This document shows positions 1 through 5,037 of a DNA stretch of 5,037 bases, one piece after another (the first letter of the stretch is position 1; every line of letters starts with the position of its first letter). Below the pieces are notes generated by a model that was given only the letters and a program-made list of their open reading frames with translations, was not told where the DNA came from and did not search any database. The DNA is from Bacteroidales bacterium (GTDB lineage: Bacteria > Bacteroidota > Bacteroidia > Bacteroidales > WCHB1-69). A program made the translations under genes and the position numbers. The stretch is from the NCBI GenBank assembly GCA_024400715.1, contig JAKSMH010000130.1, positions 1-5,037 of the forward strand, in the 5' to 3' direction.

Positions 1-174
1 TAATTTATTACCCGACATGCAAATACTATTATAGTAATCATTATTAAAAAAATAATCACAAAATTTATGGTGCAAAAATAATATTTATATTATTATTTTG
101 ATGTTTTTTTTTGAAAAAAAGATATATCTTTGCAAAATGAAAAAAATTATTTTATTCACTAAAATATTTCAATT
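1..174. other. AT-rich intergenic region upstream of the T9SS protein gene
   Basis: This stretch is extremely rich in A and T and contains no credible full-size gene. It holds several short inverted repeats: TACTAT/ATAGTA around a single T at 24-36, TAAT/ATTA at 35-43, and AATAATAT/ATATTATT around two T at 77-94. It also has a run of ten T at 104-112 and nearby, and the promoter box at 125-132. The short palindromes may be chance products of base composition. Whatever gene lies to the left is outside the window, so its terminator could also sit here, but no GC-rich stem followed by T residues is visible. Confidence 0.6.
97..132 (+). promoter_or_regulatory. Probable Bacteroidota-type promoter for the T9SS protein gene
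   Basis: TATCTTTG at 125-132 matches the Bacteroidota -7 consensus TAnnTTTG exactly. The upstream TTTG at 97-100 could serve as the -33 element, but the gap of 24 bases is longer than the usual roughly 19-21; another TTTG at 110-113 is too close. Transcription would be expected to begin a few bases after 132, giving a short leader of about 35-40 bases before the start codon at 175. The -7 box is convincing; the -33 assignment is weak. Confidence 0.6.
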
Positions 175-178
175 ATGA
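137..178 (+). other. Possible 13-codon leader ORF overlapping the downstream start codon
   Basis: An ATG at 137 opens a 13-codon frame, MKKIILFTKIFQL, whose TGA stop (176-178) overlaps the ATG of the 622-residue protein gene in an ATGA arrangement. The ATG lies only a few bases past the -7 promoter box, so it may sit at or even upstream of the transcript start. That would leave no room for ribosome loading unless the message is leaderless. In such AT-rich DNA, a short Lys/Ile/Phe frame can easily arise by chance. It is recorded as a possible translational-coupling leader, not as an established gene. Confidence 0.12.
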
Positions 179-2043
179 AAAAACTTTTATTAATTCTGTC
201 TTTTGTGGCATTTTCATTTATGGCGAATGCTCAGGTCATCTTCCATGAAGATTTCAATTCCTCGACCAGCGTTCCCACCGGTTGGGTGGTTTATGAGGAT
301 AATCTGACCAATTATTCAGGTTATGGAATTACGAATAAGGGCTGGTTCTTGAATCCAGACTTTTTCGGAGATGGTGATAATGCGATGTTGAGTCTTTCTT
401 ATACTGAAGTGTCTGCAGCTTGTGACCGTTGGTTGGTTACTCCTGCCATCAACTTAAACCAAAGTGGTTTATACTTGAAATTTAAGGCTTGTGGTTATAC
501 GGATGGTACTTACGCTGAAAAATTAAGAGTATATATTTCAACTACTGATCAACAAAAGGCATCTTTTACCACGGTGTTGCATAATTATTCGGCTCTTCCA
601 TCAGGAAGCAACGATTATTTGATTGATCTTTCTGCTTATCAAGGAAGTACAGTGTATATCGCATTTCAAAACTATGGTGATGGATATTATGTCGCGGTAG
701 ATAATGTCGAGGTTTTGGTTCCTGATGAATATGGCGTTGAATTGGCCAGCGTTGAAGTGCCCGCATACGTGGCAAAAGGTGCCAATGCAACTGTTAAAGG
801 TACTATTATAAATAAAGGTATCGTTCCTTTGCAGAGTTTTGATGCCTATTTTGTCGTTAACGGTACTCAGACTTCTAATGTCGAATCTTTTTCGGCTCCT
901 GCCCTTGCATACAATGCTTCTTACACTTTCCAAATGACCGCTCCTTTTAACCAGACTCAAGAAGGTGTTTATTCTATTGAATTGGTTGTGAAGAACCCTA
1001 ATGGTCAAGGTGATAGCTATATCGATGAGGCTACAACTTTTACCACGGTTTATGATGCTTCTGTCGCTACTCCACGTGTATCTTTGTTGGAACAATTTAC
1101 CACTTGCCAGTGTCCTAATTGTCCTGCTGCTATTACGGCCATTAGAAATGCGGTTAACGGTCGCGATGACGTGATCTGGATTGCCCACCATTCAGGTTAT
1201 GGTACCGATCAAATGACTAGTACCGTAGATAACGATCTCCTTACGTTTTACAATGACGGAGGTGATACTTATGCTCCTGCAATGATGTTGGACCGTACCC
1301 AAATGACGGATGATCCAGGTCCTGTGTTCTTCCCTGATGGTCAAACAATGGTTACCAATATGATTAACCAAGCAGTTGTGGTTCCTTCATTTGTAACAGT
1401 CAATATTGATAATTATACTTATAATCCATCTAATAGAAATCTTTCTGTTACGGTTTCCAGCGAATTCTTGGCTGATATGGCTTTTGATAGTCCTCGTCTT
1501 TCAATTTATTTAATAGAAGATGGCTTGAGTTATTATCAATCTGGTTATGGCAATATGACTCACAATGGTGTTACCCGTAAATCTTTAATTGGTAATACTT
1601 GGGGTGAAGTTATTACTACTCCATCGGGTACTGGCATGGTGCCAGCTGGTATAACTTACACCAAAACTGTTGATTATACCCTTCCTTCAAATTACAATGC
1701 AGCCAATTGCCGTGTGATTGCTTTCGTTTCCAACTATACGAGCAATGTCAACAAACGTCAGATTTATAATACAACGATAACTGAAACTGCTCTCGGAATC
1801 CACGACGAAAATGACAACTTGGTTGATATGATGGTTTATCCAAATCCTGTGGTTAATGAAATCAATATCAATACCGAAATGGCTATTGACAGAGTTGAAA
1901 TTTATAACTTGCAAGGTCAGTTGGTTAAATTTGTTAGCAATAATCCTAAAACAATCAACGTCAGCGATTTGGCTTCCGGAACTTATATGATTAATATTGT
2001 TACCGAAGACGGTGTCTGCGTGAAGAAAATCGTGAAAGAATAA
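175..2043 (+). CDS. T9SS-sorted multidomain protein with choice-of-anchor-J and Omp28-type thioredoxin-like domains
   Basis: This 622-residue protein is predicted to be exported and then passed through or anchored to the outer membrane by type IX secretion. Residues 1-19 are a signal peptide (MKK, a hydrophobic core, then ANA before Gln20). Residues about 20-182 resemble the cleaved-adhesin/choice-of-anchor-J fold, with an EDF opening, DRWLVTPAI and a closing YYVAVDNVEV strand. Residues about 188-295 look like an Ig/CARDB-type beta domain. Residues about 300-405 resemble the Omp28 family: TTCQCPNCP places Cys311, Cys313 and Cys316 in a thioredoxin-like CxxC, followed by a YAPAMMLDR segment that may be the cis-proline loop. 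Residues 405-540 are beta-rich. Residues about 547-622 form a T9SS type A sorting domain (YPNP at 555-558, IYNLQGQLV, LASGTYMINI, KKIVKE). The start is supported by the signal peptide, the promoter just upstream and the intact length. The gene ends at its own terminator, so it is probably monocistronic. Substrate or partner is unknown; redox activity of the CPNC site is inference. Confidence 0.9.
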   Translation: MKKLLLILSFVAFSFMANAQVIFHEDFNSSTSVPTGWVVYEDNLTNYSGYGITNKGWFLNPDFFGDGDNAMLSLSYTEVSAACDRWLVTPAINLNQSGLYLKFKACGYTDGTYAEKLRVYISTTDQQKASFTTVLHNYSALPSGSNDYLIDLSAYQGSTVYIAFQNYGDGYYVAVDNVEVLVPDEYGVELASVEVPAYVAKGANATVKGTIINKGIVPLQSFDAYFVVNGTQTSNVESFSAPALAYNASYTFQMTAPFNQTQEGVYSIELVVKNPNGQGDSYIDEATTFTTVYDASVATPRVSLLEQFTTCQCPNCPAAITAIRNAVNGRDDVIWIAHHSGYGTDQMTSTVDNDLLTFYNDGGDTYAPAMMLDRTQMTDDPGPVFFPDGQTMVTNMINQAVVVPSFVTVNIDNYTYNPSNRNLSVTVSSEFLADMAFDSPRLSIYLIEDGLSYYQSGYGNMTHNGVTRKSLIGNTWGEVITTPSGTGMVPAGITYTKTVDYTLPSNYNAANCRVIAFVSNYTSNVNKRQIYNTTITETALGIHDENDNLVDMMVYPNPVVNEININTEMAIDRVEIYNLQGQLVKFVSNNPKTINVSDLASGTYMINIVTEDGVCVKKIVKE

Positions 2044-2064
2044 TTGTTGTTTTCAAATACGTTG

Positions 2065-2101
2065 AAGCGGATGGTGATTTTTTTCATCATCCGCTTTTTT
2101 T
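2065..2101 (+). terminator. Strong intrinsic terminator after the T9SS protein gene
   Basis: A 13-base-pair stem pairs 2065-2077 with 2084-2096, with one G-U wobble (2074 with 2087) and a loop of six T (2078-2083). A run of seven T (2095-2101) follows and partly overlaps the 3' arm. The GC-rich middle of the stem (GCGG with CCGC) adds stability. It lies 21 bases past the stop codon at 2043 and separates this gene from the asparaginase unit. The other side of the stem lacks a T-run on the - strand, so it should act in one direction only. Confidence 0.92.
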
Positions 2102-2117
2102 ATCTCAAAAAAAAACG

Positions 2118-2125
2118 TACCTTTG
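2118..2125 (+). promoter_or_regulatory. Bacteroidota -7 promoter box for the asparaginase-rpe-lipoprotein unit
   Basis: TACCTTTG matches the TAnnTTTG consensus exactly and is followed by GCAAAA, as is common in this phylum. The expected -33 region falls at about 2094-2100, inside the T-run of the upstream terminator, where no TTTG or TTG is seen. The predicted leader before the start at 2150 is only about 20 bases. No clear promoter was seen between this gene and the two genes behind it, so this box probably drives all three. Confidence 0.7.
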
Positions 2126-2149
2126 CAAAACTTTTAATGCAATAAGATT

Positions 2150-3174
2150 ATGAAAAAGAAAATATTGGTTATTTATACCGGCGGTACTATCGGTATGATT
2201 CAAAATCCCGATACTAAAGCTCTTGAACCTTTTGAATTTAAGGATATCTACAGCCATCTTCCTATGTTGAAGTTGCTGAATGCGGACATAGATTTCCAAT
2301 CCCTTCTTCCATTAATTGATTCTTCGGATACCAATCCCGATTTCTGGATTCGCTTGGTCAAGATGATTGGTGACAATTATGACAATTATGATGGTTTTGT
2401 GATTCTTCACGAACAGACACTATGGCTTACACGGCTTCGGCTTTGAGTTTCCTTTTGGAAAATCTGTCCAAACCCGTTATCTTGACGGGCTCTCAGTTGC
2501 CTTTGGGCGTTGTCCGTACCGATGGTCGCGACAATATCGTGACCGCCGTGGAAATCGCTTCGGAAAGCGTGGACGATGAACCCCGAATCCAGGAAGTGTG
2601 CATTTATTTTGAAAATGCGCTGTATCGAGGAAATCGTACCTACAAGGCCAATGCGGAACGTTTCAATGCCTTTGCCTCTCCCAACTACCATAAAATGGCT
2701 AAGGTAGGAGTGTCGATCACTTATAACGATAATTTTATTCAACATAAGGAAAAACAACCTTTGATTGTTCACACGGACTTGGATGCCAATATCGCATTGC
2801 TTAAGCTTTATCCGGGAATCTCAACCTCGTTGGTGAGTTCGGTGCTGTCGATGCCGGGCTTGCGGGGCGTGGTAATGGAAACTTTCGGTGCGGGAAATGC
2901 TCCTTCCTCTGAAGAGTTCCTGTCGCTGATTAAGAGTGCTTCGGATAACGGTATCGTGATTTTGAGCGTCAGTCAGTGTAAAGATGGCGGTGCGGTGAAA
3001 ATGGGACTTTATGGTGCCAGCGTGGGATTGGACAAAGGCGGTGTGGTCAGCGGCGCCGATATGACCACCGAGGCGGCCATCGCAAAGATGATGTACCTCT
3101 TTGGAACGGGAATGTCTTCCGAAAAGGTCAAATACTGGCTGCAGCACCCACTCCGCGGCGAAATGACCATCTAA
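2150..3174 (+). pseudogene. ansA: Type I (cytoplasmic) L-asparaginase, broken by a one-base deletion
   Basis: L-asparaginase hydrolyses asparagine to aspartate and ammonia. The first frame (2150-2446) begins MKKKILVIYTGGTIGM, with nucleophile Thr13 in the TGGT motif, and no signal peptide, as expected of the cytoplasmic AnsA type. After VILH (codon 87, 2408-2410) one G is missing: the expected codons for HGTDTMAY read CAC-GA-ACA instead of CAC-GGA-ACA. The original frame then stops at 2444-2446 after 98 residues. Conserved sequence resumes in another frame from the Thr89-Asp90 codons (2413-2418): MAYTASALSF, LTGSQLPL, LYRGNRTYKA with catalytic Lys166, NAFASPN, YPGIS, GNAPSSEEF, SGADMT and LRGEMTI. 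Restoring one base gives 341 residues, close to the 338 of E. coli AnsA as I recall it. Neither fragment keeps a full active site: the first lacks Thr89, Asp90 and Lys166, and a product starting at ATG 2422 lacks Thr13, Thr89 and Asp90. Clean conservation on both sides suggests a very recent mutation or a base-calling error. An ATG at 2137 is excluded as a start because TAA follows one codon later. Confidence 0.93.
2408..2413 (+). other. Frameshift site in the asparaginase gene
   Basis: The sequence CACGAA should read CACGGAA to encode the His-Gly-Thr of the asparaginase HGTDT active-site motif. One G of a two-G run is absent, at 2411. No slippery heptamer is present at this spot, so programmed frameshifting has no visible support. 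Confidence 0.9.
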
Positions 3175-3180
3175 ACTAAG

Positions 3181-3215
3181 CCCTAACCCCTAAGCCCTAA
3201 ACCCTAAACCCTAAA
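3181..3215. repeat. Tandem telomere-like heptamer array, five units of CCCTAAN
   Basis: Five contiguous 7-base units are CCCTAAC (3181), CCCTAAG (3188), and CCCTAAA three times (3195, 3202, 3209). A degenerate sixth unit, AACTAAG, may precede them at 3174-3180. The three downstream units are identical while the upstream ones differ only at position seven, as if the array grows or is homogenised from the rpe side. The complement is TTTAGGG, the unit of plant-type telomeres, but here the array is a short spacer inside a bacterial gene cluster. Because seven is not a multiple of three, its TAA triplets place stops in all three + strand frames. It fills nearly the whole gap between the asparaginase stop and the rpe start. 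Confidence 0.95.
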
Positions 3216-3217
3216 AA

Positions 3218-3871
3218 ATGAACCCGTTAATTTCCCCCTCAATGCTTTCCGCCGATTTTTGCCATTTGGCAGATGATATTGATATGGTCAACCAATCAGA
3301 GGCGGATTGGTTTCACTTGGATATTATGGATGGAGTCTTTGTGCCCAACATTTCCTATGGAATGCCGTTGGTTAAAGCCATTCGCTCCAAGGCCGAAAAA
3401 CCTCTGGATGTCCATCTGATGATTGTGCAGCCGGAACGTTATGTGGAACGCTTCAAAGAGGTGGGAGCCGACATACTCACCGTGCATTGGGAGGCCTGTA
3501 CGCATTTGCATCGGACTATTTATCAGATTAAGAATGCGGATATGCTGGCAGGCGTTGCCCTCAATCCCCATACTCCCGTCGCAGGTTTGGAAGATGTGAT
3601 TAACGATGTGGACATGGTGCTTATCATGTCCGTTAATCCTGGTTTTGGAGGCCAACGCTTTATAGAACGTAGTCTGCACCGCGTGGCTGAATTGAAGGCG
3701 ATGATCAAACGCAATCATTCAGAATGTTTGATAGAAGTGGATGGCGGTGTGGATCTGTCCAACGCACAAGCGTTGGTTGATGCCGGTGCCGACGTGTTGG
3801 TGGCGGGAAGTAGCATATTCTCTAAGGAAAATCCCACAGAAATCATCAAACAATTAAAAAATGTCAAATAG
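3218..3871 (+). CDS. rpe: Ribulose-phosphate 3-epimerase
   Basis: This cytoplasmic enzyme interconverts D-ribulose 5-phosphate and D-xylulose 5-phosphate in the pentose phosphate pathway. The 217 residues match the usual length of about 215-225 for the family and show its whole (beta/alpha)8 motif series. These are ISPSMLSADF at the N-terminus, HLDIMDGVFVPNISYG with metal ligands His33 and Asp35, DVHLMI with His66, the VALNPHTP strand, MSVNPGFGGQRFI in the phosphate-binding region, IEVDGGV with Asp175, and the phosphate-binding GADVLVAGSSIF. Asp35 and Asp175 correspond to the acid/base pair. The start is well fixed: an in-frame TAA at 3212 within the heptamer array excludes any earlier start, and ATG sits in the context TAAAAAATG. 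No Shine-Dalgarno sequence is seen, as is common in this phylum. The gene follows the asparaginase by 43 bases and overlaps the next gene by 11. Confidence 0.97.
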   Translation: MNPLISPSMLSADFCHLADDIDMVNQSEADWFHLDIMDGVFVPNISYGMPLVKAIRSKAEKPLDVHLMIVQPERYVERFKEVGADILTVHWEACTHLHRTIYQIKNADMLAGVALNPHTPVAGLEDVINDVDMVLIMSVNPGFGGQRFIERSLHRVAELKAMIKRNHSECLIEVDGGVDLSNAQALVDAGADVLVAGSSIFSKENPTEIIKQLKNVK

Positions 3872-5037
3872 CAGGATAGTTCTTGTCTTTTTTGCAATTC
3901 TATTATTATTCTCTGCCTGTAAGAGAAAAACCTCGTTCGAAAAACTTAATAAAAATACCCCATTACAGGAATTGGTGAAAGACGACCAATATGAGGAGGT
4001 GGATCCCGGTGAATTGGCTAAACTTTGCCTATTGGATACTGCCGTTTTTTATGCCGGCGAGTTTGATGGCAAGACGGTATTCCTTAAAGTGTCGTATAGC
4101 TCAAGCAACAAAATACAGGGAAAGTATTATGTGGTTGATACCAGTTCCATTTATATGCGCCCGCACCAATTCGAACTGTCCGCTTCTGGTCGAAAATATC
4201 GTTTTATGACAGGCACTGCGGATGTGAGCTTTACGATGAAATATCATTCCAATGCGGATGCCCTGAATGGCGTTGTGGAATTGGTTGACCAACATCAGAA
4301 GAACAACCGTCTGAGTGAATTCTCTTTCCGAAAATATCAGGAACAAAAAACGGAGGTGTCCTCCAAACGCTATCAGCAACCGATTTTTAAAGTGAAGGAA
4401 GAACTGGATCTCGTCTATGGACACGCAAAAGGTTCCTGGACATCCTTGCCCATAGCACCAGGAGCGGACTATGCGAAAGTTCTGTTGCCATACGTTTTCA
4501 AGGCGGTTTCACAAAAAGAACTGGATTTGACGATGGATATATATCTTCCAATGAATGACAGCCTGACCTGTCGTCCCTTGTTGGTGCTGATTCACGGCGG
4601 GGCGTTCTTTTTTGGCGATAAGCACGATCCGGAAATGATAGCCCAATGTCGTCATTATGCATCGTTGGGTTACGTGGTGGCTTCCGTCAATTACCGAATG
4701 GGTTTTGAATTGTCCAAGGTGTCAATCCAACGCTGCGCCTTTAAGTCCATCCAAGACGCTCACGCGGCGATGCGTTATCTGGTGCATCACGCTGAAAAAT
4801 ATGGTATCGATAAAAACAGACTCTACATAGGAGGGTCAAGTGCCGGTTCCATTACCGCCATGAATATGGTGTATATGACTGATGAGAACAAGCCGTTTTC
4901 TACGCGGAAAAAGCATTTTTCAAAGGTACACGGACAGCTTCACAACGGTGGTAACAATTTAACGGAAACTTTTCAACTTCGAGGTCTGATTAATATGTGG
5001 GGGGCGTTGTACGAAATTGAAGATATGCTGACATATC
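3861..5037 (+). CDS. Lipoprotein with N-terminal beta-rich domain and C-terminal alpha/beta-hydrolase (esterase-like), partial
   Basis: An open frame from ATG 3861 continues for 392 codons to the window edge without a stop. Residues 1-20 are a lipoprotein signal peptide (MSNSRIVLVFFAILLLFSAC; lipobox FSAC, acylated Cys20 at 3918-3920). The residues after Cys are KRKTS, not an acidic cluster like the surface-export signals known in some Bacteroidota, so a periplasm-facing location is inferred. Residues about 50-165 look beta-rich (FYAGEFDGKTVFLKVSY, IQGKYYVV), perhaps lipocalin-like; I do not recognise a family. From about 219 an alpha/beta-hydrolase begins (LDLTMDIYLP), with oxyanion-hole motif HGGAFFFGD at 245-253, VASVNYRMG, DAHAAMRYL, and nucleophile elbow GSSAGS with probable Ser327. 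The catalytic Asp and His would lie past the edge. It resembles carboxylesterases of the Aes/BD-FAE group; substrate is unknown. D-T-A at 59-61 and D-S-L at 233-235 fit the Bacteroides O-glycosylation motif. The ATG shares the TAAAAAATG context of rpe and overlaps it by 11 bases, suggesting translational coupling. Confidence 0.9.
   Translation, partial: MSNSRIVLVFFAILLLFSACKRKTSFEKLNKNTPLQELVKDDQYEEVDPGELAKLCLLDTAVFYAGEFDGKTVFLKVSYSSSNKIQGKYYVVDTSSIYMRPHQFELSASGRKYRFMTGTADVSFTMKYHSNADALNGVVELVDQHQKNNRLSEFSFRKYQEQKTEVSSKRYQQPIFKVKEELDLVYGHAKGSWTSLPIAPGADYAKVLLPYVFKAVSQKELDLTMDIYLPMNDSLTCRPLLVLIHGGAFFFGDKHDPEMIAQCRHYASLGYVVASVNYRMGFELSKVSIQRCAFKSIQDAHAAMRYLVHHAEKYGIDKNRLYIGGSSAGSITAMNMVYMTDENKPFSTRKKHFSKVHGQLHNGGNNLTETFQLRGLINMWGALYEIEDMLTY

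Noticed and set aside
601..1191. 196-codon open frame on the - strand inside the T9SS protein gene
   Set aside because: It lies fully opposite a gene with clear signal peptide, domains and sorting signal, has no recognisable motif, and no promoter of its own was seen.
2105..2299. 64-codon - strand frame covering the asparaginase promoter and start
   Set aside because: It overlaps the promoter box and the conserved TGGTIG coding region on the other strand and has no motif.
2405..2425. Programmed ribosomal frameshifting joining the two asparaginase parts
   Set aside because: No slippery heptamer, stimulating stem or Shine-Dalgarno-like sequence is seen, and type I asparaginases are normally encoded in one frame.
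3093..3105. Promoter-like TACCTCTTTG near the end of the asparaginase gene, for rpe
   Set aside because: Four bases instead of two separate TA from TTTG, and the sequence is explained by the coding of the conserved MYLFG segment.
2422..3174. A stand-alone 250-residue protein starting at ATG 2422
   Set aside because: This ATG is the internal Met of the HGTDTM motif; a protein starting there lacks the TGGT nucleophile and Thr89-Asp90, so it is the rear part of the broken asparaginase gene.
3181..3215. A real chromosome end or eukaryotic contamination suggested by CCCTAAA units
   Set aside because: The array is only 35 bases and is flanked directly on both sides by co-directional bacterial genes, so it is an internal intergenic repeat.
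3181..3215. CRISPR array
   Set aside because: The units are 7 bases long and contiguous, with no spacers.
3296..3718. 140-codon open frame on the - strand opposite rpe
   Set aside because: It is antisense to a fully conserved enzyme gene and encodes His-rich, motif-free sequence typical of a shadow frame.
3991..4209. 72-codon + strand frame within the lipoprotein gene
   Set aside because: The lipoprotein frame starting at 3861 runs through it without a stop and carries the lipobox and hydrolase motifs; the 72-codon frame shows no family features.

Overview
The window looks like a chromosomal piece of a member of the Bacteroidota, most likely the Bacteroidales. Three things point there: a secreted protein with a type IX secretion (T9SS) C-terminal sorting domain, two TAnnTTTG-type -7 promoter boxes, and start codons set in A-rich rather than Shine-Dalgarno contexts. 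All four genes lie on the + strand. I saw no RNA gene, insertion sequence, CRISPR array or prophage gene.

Layout: positions 1-174 are a very AT-rich upstream region with a promoter near 125-132. Next comes a 622-residue secreted multidomain protein (175-2043): signal peptide, cleaved-adhesin/choice-of-anchor-J-like domain, Ig/CARDB-like region, Omp28-type thioredoxin-like domain with a C-x-C-P-N-C cluster, and T9SS sorting domain. A strong intrinsic terminator (2065-2101) closes this unit. A second promoter box (2118-2125) opens the next unit: a cytoplasmic type I L-asparaginase gene (2150-3174) broken by a single-base deletion in its second active-site motif, then ribulose-phosphate 3-epimerase (3218-3871), then a lipoprotein with an alpha/beta-hydrolase domain. 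The lipoprotein gene starts at 3861, overlaps the end of rpe by 11 bases, and runs off the window at 5037 without a stop.

Between the asparaginase and rpe lies a tandem array of five heptamers of the form CCCTAAN, identical in unit to the plant-type telomere repeat, ending two bases before the rpe start codon. This array and the asparaginase frameshift are the most unusual items.

The three downstream genes appear to be one transcription unit but have no obvious shared pathway: asparagine breakdown, pentose-phosphate metabolism and an envelope esterase. The T9SS protein is a separate unit. I found no convincing new multi-gene system here; the individual oddities are listed as findings.
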